Origin: an uncultured Nitrospirota bacterium
GTDB taxonomy: Bacteria > Nitrospirota > Nitrospiria > Nitrospirales > UBA8639
Direction: 5' to 3'
Length of the DNA: 64,000 bases
Assembly: GCA_937139405.1 (NCBI GenBank)
Contig: CAKZPV010000017.1
Span: forward strand, 1-64,000
Shown: one piece after another, positions 45,677-54,908 of the stretch
Position numbering within the stretch: position 1 is the stretch's first letter
Layout: each line of letters begins with the position of its first letter
Notes under the pieces: generated by a model
What the model saw: only the letters and a program-made list of their open reading frames with translations
What the model was told of the DNA's origin: nothing
Database searches by the model: none
Made by a program: the position numbers and the translations under genes

Positions 45677-45875
45677 ATTTTGGTGAGCGTAGGACAAACC
45701 GGGGGCTAGATGTATCGCCGACAGCCAAGATGATGATGTATCAGGTGAGTTGTCATTCCTCCTGTGAGGTATGCCTTTGAAAACTCAGAGAAAACAACGG
45801 ACCATTTCTCTCGATTCATGAGTGTTGCGGATCGCAAATATTTTTCAGCCCCCGGTTTGTCCTACGCTCCAAAAT
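45677..45875. mobile_element. Short element with ~29-bp terminal inverted repeats
   Basis: The left end (45677-45707) and right end (45847-45875) are inverted repeats, identical apart from one extra base: ATTTTGG(T)GAGCGTAGG, then ACAAACCGGGGGCT. The ~140-bp interior has no coding capacity for a transposase. It is the size and form of a MITE. The right end abuts an IS6 transposase remnant (45874 onward), so the element probably inserted next to or into it. Confidence 0.7.
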
Positions 45876-46142
45876 CCGGCAGTGCAAATATCTGAATAAC
45901 ATCATTGAGCAAGATCATCGACGGATCAAACGAGTGACGCGACCGATGCTCGGCTTCAAAACCTTTGACGCGGCGCAATGCACCTTAGCCGGGATCGAAG
46001 TGATGGCCATGATCAAGAAAGGGCAGATGAAAATTCACGTGAGCCAGGAGCAGACGTTTGCCCACATGTTCTATTCGCTCGCGGCGTAGTCCAATGGGTT
46101 GACGGGTTCTTGTTCGTCTCCCGTTCCTGTTTGCGCCACAAC
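45874..46142 (+). pseudogene. IS6-family transposase remnant, C-terminal part
   Basis: The frame 45874-46089 reads IRQCKYLNNIIEQDHRRIKR, then LGFKTFDAAQCTLAGIEVMA and MIKKGQMKI, matching the last ~70 residues of the element at 52161-52634, including the catalytic Glu in IEQDHR. The right end sequence TTGCGCCACAAC matches the terminal repeat at 52676. The transposase front and left end are missing. Confidence 0.85.
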
Positions 46143-46438
46143 CAGTTAAATTGACAAAACCGTAAAACATAAAACTTCCAACGATGTTCTATTTATTCTG
46201 TTGACAAAATTATTACTATATTCTAACTTTCGTAAGGCACAATACAATGCTTTCTCCAAAAGCCTCTATTCATCTCCGTTTTGAGTAGATTTTTCTCTCA
46301 ATATGCATGCCTTTTGTAGTCTGCATGGGCCAAGCATTTCTTGCCTTATTTCCATTTAAAAAGAATTAATAAATTAAAAAGAAATCTGGCTATTAAAAAA
46401 AATTATCTTTGGCCTTTTAAAAAATAGAGAATATCCAA
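46143..46438. other. AT-rich spacer before the EEP gene
   Basis: Very A/T-rich, with AAAAAGAATTAATAAATTAAAA at its end. It likely holds the promoter of the following genes. No gene. Confidence 0.4.
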
Positions 46439-47818
46439 ATGCTAGGTGCTCCCCTATCGATTCGTGAATTGACTCAGTCTGCAGGATATTTAACCACTCC
46501 ATCGTTCAAACTACGTCAGACTCTTGGGATTCTTAAAGGCAGCATACGCCTTTCACCAAGGAAATTTTCATTTTCACTCATAACTTACAATATGGCACTC
46601 ATTGTTGCACCTGGATCATATAAAGGGACACAACGCAGGGGTGTAATAAAGGAATTAATCAGACAAATCAATCTTACCCGCGCGGATATTGTAGGCCTAT
46701 GTGAGGTATTTGATAACGATGAACGAGAGTATATTCAAAGAAAATGCTTTGAAACTCATCCCTACTACCGTGAAGGGCCTGATGAGGACGACTTCGAATC
46801 CGATGGCGGGTTACTTTTGATGAGCAAACATCCAATCATTTCGTTTCATCAAAGTATATATCGGCAATGTGCGGGAGACGATTGTTGGGCAAATAAAGGG
46901 GTAATCCATATTCGCGTACGGGCAGAACAATGGCCAATGCCTATTGACGTTTTTTTCTCCCATGCACAAGATTTTGGAAGAATTGGAGAATACCGAGAGG
47001 AACTCTATGCACAACTCATTCAATTGGGCTACTTTGTGCAAGCCCACGGGGCCCCTCATACACCCACGTTTATCTTCGGGGATCTCAATATTCCTGCCAG
47101 TGGAAAGCAAGCCTATAATCAGCTATTACAAAGACTCGGAAAACCCATGGATGCTTGGCCAACCAAATATCCCTCGAATAAAGGCCACACAAATATCAGA
47201 GAGAATAATTTCTATGAAAACCCGAAGGAAGATGGTCCAAGAATCAATAATCGATTGGACTATGTTTTAATGAAAGTAGGCTTAACGTTAATTCCCGGAC
47301 TTAAAGATATCCAGATATTAAAATGGGCGCATAGAGGACGACAAATTTCCGATCACTTTGGTCTTCATGCACAATTTGAGAAGCTCGTGGAAATTTCTGT
47401 AAATCTCTCGGAAAAAATTAGCCGAATCGAGGCCGTAATACGCGGAGTACGATGTATCGAAACAACATCTGGTGCAGGTACAGACGAGGTATCTTTCTCC
47501 CTAATGCTTAGTAACAATCATCGTCGCTCCCAAGAATCCGCAACTTCATTTCTCGAAGATATGGATACTGGGTCTTACAACCAAAACATCAATATGAAAT
47601 CTGTATCCCTAAAAGGGGACCCGGGAAAATACATTACAATTGTTGTTTGGGGCATTGAACATGACACAATTGGAAGCGATGAGTTCTATTTGCGATCGCT
47701 GAAGATTTCTCGAGATGACCTGTTATTAAACAAAGAGCGACACTTTACCCGCGTCATGCCTTTTTTAACTAACGGTACCGGTCTGTATGCTATTGAAGTC
47801 CAGATCACTGTTACTTAA
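46439..47818 (+). CDS. EEP-fold phosphodiesterase with C-terminal beta domain
   Basis: 459 aa. Residues ~45-325 are an endonuclease/exonuclease/phosphatase domain: FSLITYNMALIV, IVGLCEVFDN, GGLLLMSKHPI, THIFGDLNIPASG-type FGDLNIPA, and SDHFGLHAQF, the usual metal and catalytic residues (Asn, Glu, Asp-x-Asn, Asp-His). Residues ~330-459 form a beta domain with GAGTDEVSFSLML and WGIEHDTIGSDEFY, like calcium-binding lectin-like modules. No signal peptide. Substrate may be a phospholipid, DNA or phosphorylated metabolite. It heads a row of four rightward genes. Confidence 0.8.
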   Translation: MLGAPLSIRELTQSAGYLTTPSFKLRQTLGILKGSIRLSPRKFSFSLITYNMALIVAPGSYKGTQRRGVIKELIRQINLTRADIVGLCEVFDNDEREYIQRKCFETHPYYREGPDEDDFESDGGLLLMSKHPIISFHQSIYRQCAGDDCWANKGVIHIRVRAEQWPMPIDVFFSHAQDFGRIGEYREELYAQLIQLGYFVQAHGAPHTPTFIFGDLNIPASGKQAYNQLLQRLGKPMDAWPTKYPSNKGHTNIRENNFYENPKEDGPRINNRLDYVLMKVGLTLIPGLKDIQILKWAHRGRQISDHFGLHAQFEKLVEISVNLSEKISRIEAVIRGVRCIETTSGAGTDEVSFSLMLSNNHRRSQESATSFLEDMDTGSYNQNINMKSVSLKGDPGKYITIVVWGIEHDTIGSDEFYLRSLKISRDDLLLNKERHFTRVMPFLTNGTGLYAIEVQITVT

Positions 47819-48077
47819 CAAAGAAGTTTTCTATGTATCAAAAGACGTAAGGAGTACGCTTAAACTGCTCCTTTTATGAAATCCTAAAATGAAATTGCAC
47901 AAATACCTTTCCCCATTTTATTTTGAATAGGAATGCCTAATGTGCAGTTGGGTTGTAGAGGAACCATATCTGTAGCACTAGGATAGTTTTGATTCAGGAT
48001 ATTTGAAATTGTGTATGCCCATAGCTATAACCCAATCCTAATACATTAATGAACTACCAAAGAATTTAGGAGGAAAA

Positions 48078-49064
48078 ATGCCACCACTAAAACCTAGAAG
48101 TAATCCATTTAGCGACGTACAGAAAACCCGCAAACCTAAGGAAGATGAACGAATTTTCTTTGATAAAGATCAAGTGAGATTGGATAATGGACTGAGGTTT
48201 CAAAAAAAGAGAGCTGAGCTTCAAATAGGAGGGTCTGATCCTACGACACCACTAGGTCCAGCAGGAAGACTTGGGATTATGGACCAAGGAAGCGGGGTTG
48301 TTTTCTACCTCAATGCTAGTGGAAAAACTGCTGATGCCATGTTTGGAAATGAGGGCAAACCTGGACGGTTGGCTTTTAAGAATAACGATGGAGTTGAGGT
48401 TGTTGTAATTGACGCGAGAAAACAAGGATTGTTTCTTGGTAATACAGACTTTCCTGGCAATCTTTCTCTTTATAACGAGAAAAAATCTTCATCGGTGAAA
48501 CTGGATGGAAAAAAGGGGGGAATTACTCTTTTCAACGAATCTGAACAACCGACAGTTAAACTTCTTGGAAGTGAGGGGGAAATTACTCTTTTTAACAAAT
48601 CTGGGCAACCGACAGTTAAACTTCTCGGAGGTGAAGGAGACATTCAATTGTTAGGCGCAGATTGTGCCGAAGAGTTTTCTGTGCTTCCCGACGAAGAGAT
48701 AGAACCAGGCTCCGTCCTTGTCATGCAAAATGAAAGTTATCTTACTGCCTGCGACAAGGCTTATGACACCAGAGTTGCTGGTGTTGTGTCGGGAGCAGGA
48801 GATTTCAAGCCTGGTCTTATCTTAGATAAAAAAGCCTCAAAGGATTTGCGTGTGCCTGTAGCACTCATGGGAAAAGTATTTTGTCTGGTTGATGCGAAAC
48901 ACACCCCTATTAAGGTTGGAGACCTTCTCACAACTTCTCCTGTACCGGGGTATGCTATGAAGGCATCTAATCCTTCAAGGGCATTCGGAGCTGTTATTGG
49001 GAAAGCGCTACGGGAACATAGTAAAGGTCAGGGCCTCATCCCAATCTTGGTTGGGCTCCAATAA
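48078..49064 (+). CDS. Fibre- or adhesin-like protein with repeat stem and C-terminal head
   Basis: 328 aa, ATG at 48078 with TTAGGAGGAAA. Residues ~85-195 consist of short glycine/beta repeats, including GEITLFNKSGQPTVKLLGGE and a close neighbour. Residues ~200-328 are a conserved C-terminal domain seen in many tail- and fibre-like proteins: FSVLPDEEIEPGSVLVMQNE, RVAGVVSGAGDF, VALMGKVFCLVDAK, IKVGDLLTTSPVPGYAMKAS. It has no signal peptide. The architecture suggests a homotrimeric fibre, possibly a phage- or contractile-device-derived tip, but no such machinery is nearby. Confidence 0.7.
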   Translation: MPPLKPRSNPFSDVQKTRKPKEDERIFFDKDQVRLDNGLRFQKKRAELQIGGSDPTTPLGPAGRLGIMDQGSGVVFYLNASGKTADAMFGNEGKPGRLAFKNNDGVEVVVIDARKQGLFLGNTDFPGNLSLYNEKKSSSVKLDGKKGGITLFNESEQPTVKLLGSEGEITLFNKSGQPTVKLLGGEGDIQLLGADCAEEFSVLPDEEIEPGSVLVMQNESYLTACDKAYDTRVAGVVSGAGDFKPGLILDKKASKDLRVPVALMGKVFCLVDAKHTPIKVGDLLTTSPVPGYAMKASNPSRAFGAVIGKALREHSKGQGLIPILVGLQ

Positions 49065-49156
49065 GGCAGAGAAAGACAATTTTTTTCCGTTTTTACAGCC
49101 TAACTGTCAAGACACCAATACTTGAAAATATTCCGTTACAAAAAAAGGAGGTTCAA

Positions 49157-49351
49157 ATGTTCACTCTCATCCATAATTACCTAGATAGGCAGAACTTACT
49201 GCAACATGCTGCGGGGCTCGGCACATCAATTCTAACTGCCGAGACTTTCTATAAGTTTCACAGTTTTAGTTTGGAATGTCTTGCGTTTCTAGCAACCTGG
49301 TATGTCGCCGATGGAATCATTCTGGCGGCGTGGAAAAATATGCGGCCTTGA
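49157..49351 (+). CDS. Small membrane protein (64 aa)
   Basis: ATG at 49157 behind AAAAAGGAGG. One or two hydrophobic stretches (residues ~15-30 and ~40-58: LECLAFLATWYVADGIILAA) suggest a short membrane protein or holin-like peptide. No family. Conserved position between the fibre-like and 734-aa genes would be worth testing in relatives. Confidence 0.55.
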   Translation: MFTLIHNYLDRQNLLQHAAGLGTSILTAETFYKFHSFSLECLAFLATWYVADGIILAAWKNMRP

Positions 49352-49552
49352 TCATTCCAAGAGTAGGAGTGCACGGCCTGGTAAAGTACCTTTTAATATA
49401 TTGTGGCAGTAATAAGTACCCTGTGCGTTCATTCAATAAATAATGAGTCGGGAAAATGACTCCATAAATAATAAATTTTAGCTCACTAGGATATCTTTAG
49501 GGCCAGAGGAAATTAGAGCACTATCCCCATTAATTGTTTTTAAGGAGCCAGG

Positions 49553-51757
49553 ATGCCAGTTCTCTTTTTGAAAGCGTTAGGGTGTGAAAACCCAATAATG
49601 GCGACTCTTACGGTCCTTAACCCGGCAGTTAGTCTTACATCTGAAGTACGCTTAGATTTTATTGTTGATGGAATAGCCATCCCTCCGCTAAGGCAAAGAA
49701 TGACAAGAGGGACACAATGGATCCTTAACCGATCTTTTTCATTCCAACAGTCCATTAGGTTAAGACTTTTCTTCGAATTCCATATTGGTGATGCACCCCT
49801 TATCGGCGATATAACTATACGTAGACAATTGACTCATAGGAGAATTACTACGTTCACTAATGAAGGGTCTAAGTATCATCTTTACTATGAAGTGTTTCCT
49901 GATGGCATAGATCGAATGTCCTTTCATCGCTCAAAAAAGATTTGTCTACGACAAATGTTTGGCCGATTGGGTTCAGGTTTTCTTAACAAGGAGCAGCATA
50001 AAAAAATAATTGCAGGCGCTTCGATTTACCTATGCCATGAATTAATAAGCTTAAAAAATATGATAGCTTTCCACAAGCTGCAGGTTGGGAAAAAAGGGCG
50101 TAGCAGGTCAATAAAAGAGTGGATTTTCCTTCATTGTACTCCTTGGGGGGAGGAAACCATGATTCCTATTGAATCGACTCCTCTTCAAACTGCTTTTAAG
50201 GAAACCCCTTTGGCTTCAATGAAGGCTCCAAACTGGCTCACTGTGAAAGATGAAAAAACCTATAGGATATCTGGCTTTCAACATTACAGTTACCAAACAA
50301 AAGAAGACAGCCCTGCGACCCATGAAACATTAGATTGGAACTGGGATCAAATACCCGATCCATCGTTCCTCTATATGCTCGCCTATGGGGCCGAGAGTTT
50401 TAATCCCAAAAGTTCGAATCCCGTGCCAAGGATTCATAATGAATGGGAAACAGGCTCCATGCCTATGCAATGGCGACCATTCTGGGGGGAATATGTGACG
50501 ACCGTAGGTCGGCATGTGTGGGATACTGGGCATCAGCCTATAAAGACCGAAATGCATCCAGTCCATACCATACTTAGAGAACATACTTCGGCCAGCCCCC
50601 TAGGAAAGCCTGGGCAACTGGTACCTGTAAACCGGGCAATTTTAGGAATGGGGTTTTCTGGGGGATTTCCTCACAAGACGCGGGAACGATGGAAGATGGA
50701 AACTGGCCTTACCGACATACCTGATGATATAGACGCAGATCAAACGGATTGCTGGCCCACGGACTTACGACGGCATCCCTTTCGTTTTAAGTTATTTCCA
50801 CCAACTGCGAAACCATCAAAGAATGCCGTGTTGAAATATAAAGTTTCTCTTTGCGAATTTATTCCTTGTCCTTCTTGGGAGAGAGTCAATGATTTTCTAG
50901 ATCTGTGTCAAAATGACGATCCCGAAGAGGGCGATCACCCTATAATCTTGCAACCGCCCTTGCCACGGCTCTCTGCAACGACAATTGCTTCTGGATATGC
51001 TTTTTTTCCAGGAATGCACCTCACCAATTTAGTCAACCCTCCTGATCCCAGGCAATATGCCTTTCAAATTTGGGATAGAACACAACAACTCCCAAGTGGA
51101 TTTCCACCCGAAGTCACTCCAGCTCAATTTCTCCCTCAGATCAGTTTGAAGAATGATCAGTATTTTGATATTGAAGTGGATTTACAACATTCTAAATATT
51201 TGGTTCTCGGATATTATGCCATTATAGAATGTGGATGGAGTGAGACAGGAAAACATCAAATTCACGAATACAGTATTACGTTTGAATCCCTAAGGACGGG
51301 CAAAACCGACAATAATGATTGGCATTTATTTTATGGAGTCAATGGGCAGTGGGGACCACCCTTTTGGACCAATAATAATGATGCTATTGAGTATGGCCAG
51401 GAAATAAGATTTGATCAGAATTTCCAGGTGCGAACGATAGATGATATGCCTCTTGTCATTCGAGATTGCGGAATAGAGTACGATGATGACCTCTTCGGTT
51501 CGAAATTATCAAGCCCGATGACTGGTGCTCAGTATTTGGATAGAGTACAAATCACGGTACCTGGTCCGCTTCCCGACGTCAGTAATAGCCTGGACCATTT
51601 TCAACAAATCAAAAGTCGCTATGCGAAAGAAACCACTGTTTTAAACGAAATTCCTGGAAAAATGCTCCACTTTAAAGTACGAGGTTGGGAAATTCAGGAA
51701 AGTGATGATAAGGAATATCGCCATGAATGGACTATCAAGATAGAAAAGATTCGTTGA
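49553..51757 (+). CDS. Unknown 734-aa protein with H-E-H motif
   Basis: ATG at 49553 with TTAAGGAGCC. No signal peptide and no membrane helix. Around residue ~318 is WDTGHQPIKTEMHPVHT, reminding me of a conserved GH-x(n)-E-x-HP pattern in unassigned bacterial and fungal proteins that could bind a metal. Later parts have beta-rich segments with YDVSLCEF-like and TDNNDWHLFYGVNGQWGPPF. The C-terminus (YLDRVQITVPGPLP, HFKVRGWEIQE) resembles beta-sandwich modules. Function unknown; neighbours are the EEP, fibre-like and 64-aa genes, and it could be a multi-domain exported or structural protein. Confidence 0.65.
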   Translation: MPVLFLKALGCENPIMATLTVLNPAVSLTSEVRLDFIVDGIAIPPLRQRMTRGTQWILNRSFSFQQSIRLRLFFEFHIGDAPLIGDITIRRQLTHRRITTFTNEGSKYHLYYEVFPDGIDRMSFHRSKKICLRQMFGRLGSGFLNKEQHKKIIAGASIYLCHELISLKNMIAFHKLQVGKKGRSRSIKEWIFLHCTPWGEETMIPIESTPLQTAFKETPLASMKAPNWLTVKDEKTYRISGFQHYSYQTKEDSPATHETLDWNWDQIPDPSFLYMLAYGAESFNPKSSNPVPRIHNEWETGSMPMQWRPFWGEYVTTVGRHVWDTGHQPIKTEMHPVHTILREHTSASPLGKPGQLVPVNRAILGMGFSGGFPHKTRERWKMETGLTDIPDDIDADQTDCWPTDLRRHPFRFKLFPPTAKPSKNAVLKYKVSLCEFIPCPSWERVNDFLDLCQNDDPEEGDHPIILQPPLPRLSATTIASGYAFFPGMHLTNLVNPPDPRQYAFQIWDRTQQLPSGFPPEVTPAQFLPQISLKNDQYFDIEVDLQHSKYLVLGYYAIIECGWSETGKHQIHEYSITFESLRTGKTDNNDWHLFYGVNGQWGPPFWTNNNDAIEYGQEIRFDQNFQVRTIDDMPLVIRDCGIEYDDDLFGSKLSSPMTGAQYLDRVQITVPGPLPDVSNSLDHFQQIKSRYAKETTVLNEIPGKMLHFKVRGWEIQESDDKEYRHEWTIKIEKIR

Positions 51758-51893
51758 GCCAAGGTTTCCTTGGCTACCAGCACTTTCTTATTCATCATGA
51801 GTGGGACTGATCTTACTTTGGGTTTCTTCACACGAGGCCTTGAGTGCTAAACACAGGCAAGTTGACGTGGTTTACTAAATCGGGACAACTCAG

Positions 51894-52688
51894 GGTTCTG
51901 TCGCAAATAGCAAGCTATGGTACCATACGCCCTTTTTAGAGGAGAATCTGATGGCTACCATCTCCTTCAAAGGACGCCACTTTCAACGAGACATGATCCT
52001 GCAAAGTATGCGGTGGTACCTCGCGTTTGCACTCAGTTACCGAAACATTGAGGAAATGATGGCTGAACGTGGATTCTCCGTTGATCACAGTACCATCAAT
52101 CGTTGGGTCGTCCAGTACTCTCCACAATTAGACGCGGCCTTTCGATAGAAGAAGAAACGGGTGGGCACCCGCTGGCAAATGGATGAGACATATATCAAGG
52201 TGAAAGGCCAGTGGACATACTATTATCATGCGGTCGATAAACAAGGGCACACCATCGACTTTCTTCTCACAGCCACCCGCGATCGCCAGGCCGCACGGCG
52301 CTTTTTCAAGAAAGCCATCAAACAAAATGCCAAACCAAGTCTGGTCAATATCGATCAGAGCCGCGCGAATACCGCCGGGCTCAAATTGGTGAATTACGAG
52401 GAGAAGGTTCGTATCAAGATCCGTCAATGTAAATATCTGAACAACATCATTGAGCAAGATCATCGACGGATCAAACGAGTGACGCGGCTGATGCTCGGCT
52501 TCAAGAATTTTTATGCCGCGCAATACACGTTAGCAGGCATCGAAGTGATGGCCATGATCAAGAAAGGGCAGATGAAAATCAAAGTGCGCCATGAGCCTTC
52601 GTTCGCCGAACAGTTCTCTCTGCTCGCCGCCTAACTCAGGTGGGTGATGCGGTTCTGTTCGTCTCCCGTTCCTGATTGCGACACAACA
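51894..52688 (+). mobile_element. IS6-family insertion sequence (transposase broken)
   Basis: About 795 bp with short imperfect terminal repeats: left GTTCTGTCGCAA at ~51895-51906, right complement TTGCGACACAAC at 52676-52687 (11 of 12). It holds one transposase reading frame interrupted by a stop. No 8-bp target duplication is visible. Two other partial copies occur at 45874 and 31855. The copy at 45874 has the same orientation. Confidence 0.85.
51951..52634 (+). pseudogene. IS6-family DDE transposase with in-frame stop
   Basis: The frame continues from 51951 (MATISFKGRHFQRDMILQ, LSYRNIEEMMAERGFSVDHS) to 52634, but a TAG at 52146-52148 interrupts it where relatives have a basic codon (CGA TAG AAG AAG). 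The catalytic triad is in WQMDETYIKV, VNIDQSRANT and NIIEQDHRRIKR. If the stop is real the transposase is inactive; ribosomal read-through is unlikely without a known signal. Confidence 0.85.
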
Positions 52689-52780
52689 CTATTAGTGTAT
52701 TGTGAAATTAACGGTGATGCTTGCGGATTGTTCTTTTCGAGGGCAAGAAAGAATTTACGGACAGGAGGCATCTTAATATT

Positions 52781-54637
52781 ATGGAGTTAAATTGGAAAAT
52801 ATCGAAAGCTGTATTAAGCCTGATTTCTTGTGTTGTGTTACTTACGTTACTTATGGCACCGGAAGTGTCTGCGACGATTTTGCGATCGCCAAATGGCGAA
52901 CTACAAGCCAAGAAAGTTCAGATTGGGAAAGTGAGTCATTATCACGTTGCCAATGTTGCAAGTGGGAAGTTTCTCTTTTCCACAACCGCTCAATTTACAA
53001 CACCTAATGATGTTAAGGCCGGCATCTTTAGCCACGATTCTCAGCAATTTGCGGCTGCGTATCACTATGAGCATGACGGGAAATATACCTGGGTGGGAAT
53101 ATGGAATGTAAACTCCGGCCAACGCATTAAAGGATGGGTCACACGAGGATGGGTCCTCCTTCCTAAATTTCCTTTTGAAGTGTTGGATACAATTCTAAAT
53201 CTAAATAAACCGGATCTGTCGAAGGTGGGGATTTCTTTGTTGCCTGAACTGACAGGGTACCCCAGTTGCGTGAAAAGAAAAGGAAGGGAAGGAGAATGTA
53301 CCGCTGAGCAATATGTGACGGAAGAAGAATATGAGGGAATGAGGCACTGGCCCCAAATCATTCCTTGGGGTGGGTTGTGGAATCATGCACCACAGCCGGT
53401 AGCAGGGAGTGCTAAACAATACGAAGAAGAACCTACTGAGACGAGAAAAAGTGCCCAAGCTCTTGCGAGGTCGATCATCAAACATGAGAATCGATTTTTA
53501 TTAGATCTCGAGCCTCCAGAATTTCATCAGCTTTCCAATGAAGCCCAATGGCATGATGCCATCAGAATCATGAAGAAGGTGATTCGCGATTTACGACTAG
53601 AACTTCCTCAGGCGAGCTTGGGATATTGGTCAATTCTTCCTCAAAGTAATTTTTGGGTGCAAGTCCAAAAAGCTAGGCAAGATCTTGTGAGTCTGACAGC
53701 CTCATCATGCGTCAACCCAGCGGATAAAACTGTTGAGTGCGACTACAGGAATTGGAAAAGACAGAACCAGTTGTTTGAATCGTTAGCGAATGAAGTCGAT
53801 ATTGTTTATCCGCGCTTGTACACTGATTACAAAGAAAAATGCCAAGACAATTTTGCCAGGACTTATCCGGCCGCGGATCCAAAGGGCTCTCAAGGTTGTG
53901 CGGCGCCTGCGTCTTCGCCATCCCCGACAACTGACCCAAATGCATGGTTTACCTCACGGCAGGGCTGGCAAGCCTATGCCGAGTCAACCATCCAAGCAGC
54001 CAGAAAGTACAATAAGCCGGTGTATGCCTTTTTATGGCCTCAATTTCGGGAAAATTTCCGCTGTGAAACTCTTGAGAGTGTCTCAAAAACAGTGTACGGC
54101 ATAAAAGTAGATTTGACGTCAAAGTCTCGGTACGAAGCCTTACCGATAGGTATGCGCCAAGACTTTGAGGCTGGGGCATTTGATAAGTTGACATTAACAA
54201 AAGAGAAATTTCAGACCTTGCGGGATAAAGCATCTGTGGAAGATTTTTTTGCGAATAGTTGTCGAGAGCCTGGGAGGGAAGGGCGAATGAATATTCCAGG
54301 AGACTATTGGAGAATGCAGTTGGAGACTGCCTATCGTTTGGCCGATGGTATTGTTATTTGGGATTATGCCTGGGATCCTCCCAATCCGAAGTTAGCTTGG
54401 CAGGAGCTCGTTACATGCGATCAGAATTCCAAACCCCTTTTACCTACAGCACCTGATTATAAAGAACGAGTCACCAAACGCAATCACTGGTGGCATGTGA
54501 CGCTTGAATTTCTCGCAGAGAAAGGTCTTTCGGATTTAGAGGTTCACCAGGCTTGCCAGGAATCTTTGAAGGCCCAGAAAGTCACAGATAATGTTGTTCC
54601 TAACGCGCCTGAGAACTTGAAGATCATTGCAGAATAA
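52781..54637 (+). CDS. Secreted glycoside-hydrolase-like TIM-barrel protein
   Basis: 618 aa from the ATG at 52781 (AGGAGG upstream). Signal peptide ends near EVSATIL. Residues ~40-140 look like a ligand-binding head (YHVANVASGKFLFST). The main domain has FLLDLEPPEFHQLSN, ASLGYWSILPQSNFWVQVQK, DIVYPRLYTDY, VYAFLWPQFREN and GIVIWDYAWDPPNP, a pattern of barrel enzymes with acidic residues at strand ends (hyaluronidase or GH-like). The start lies 93 bp after the IS6 right end, so its promoter may have been replaced. Substrate unknown. Confidence 0.65.
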   Translation: MELNWKISKAVLSLISCVVLLTLLMAPEVSATILRSPNGELQAKKVQIGKVSHYHVANVASGKFLFSTTAQFTTPNDVKAGIFSHDSQQFAAAYHYEHDGKYTWVGIWNVNSGQRIKGWVTRGWVLLPKFPFEVLDTILNLNKPDLSKVGISLLPELTGYPSCVKRKGREGECTAEQYVTEEEYEGMRHWPQIIPWGGLWNHAPQPVAGSAKQYEEEPTETRKSAQALARSIIKHENRFLLDLEPPEFHQLSNEAQWHDAIRIMKKVIRDLRLELPQASLGYWSILPQSNFWVQVQKARQDLVSLTASSCVNPADKTVECDYRNWKRQNQLFESLANEVDIVYPRLYTDYKEKCQDNFARTYPAADPKGSQGCAAPASSPSPTTDPNAWFTSRQGWQAYAESTIQAARKYNKPVYAFLWPQFRENFRCETLESVSKTVYGIKVDLTSKSRYEALPIGMRQDFEAGAFDKLTLTKEKFQTLRDKASVEDFFANSCREPGREGRMNIPGDYWRMQLETAYRLADGIVIWDYAWDPPNPKLAWQELVTCDQNSKPLLPTAPDYKERVTKRNHWWHVTLEFLAEKGLSDLEVHQACQESLKAQKVTDNVVPNAPENLKIIAE

Positions 54638-54873
54638 CTGGTGGAAATAATTCGAAGCTTCTTGGGAATCATCCAATAAGCATCACTTTCATAGGCATTG
54701 TCCACTGATTCCTCATTCATCAACTGGGAGGAAAGACGTTCTGTTTTAACTGTTAGGGGAATCGATCAATCAGAAAACCCGCTATGAGACCTGTCATGGC
54801 GGGTTGGGAAAAAGTAAGAAAGGCAGACGAGCTTTTTGACCATATCCCATGAACCGAATATTTCGGCGACTCT

Positions 54874-54902
54874 TTGACAGCAAATAATTTGTCGATTATA
54901 CT
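54874..54902 (+). promoter_or_regulatory. Sigma-70-like promoter of the arsenic operon
   Basis: TTGACA (54874-54879), 17 bases, TATACT (54897-54902). The likely transcript start falls at or within a few bases of the arsR ATG (54909), so the mRNA may be leaderless. ArsR probably represses here. Confidence 0.65.
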
Positions 54903-54908
54903 GGACAA

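Noticed and set aside
45568-45780. 70-aa frame running through the left inverted repeat
   Set aside because: Its sequence changes character at the repeat and no ribosome site is visible; probably chance.
51894-52688. Target-site duplication of the IS6 element
   Set aside because: The 8 bases on each side (ending ACTCAG and starting ACTATT) do not match, so recombination or decay has removed it.
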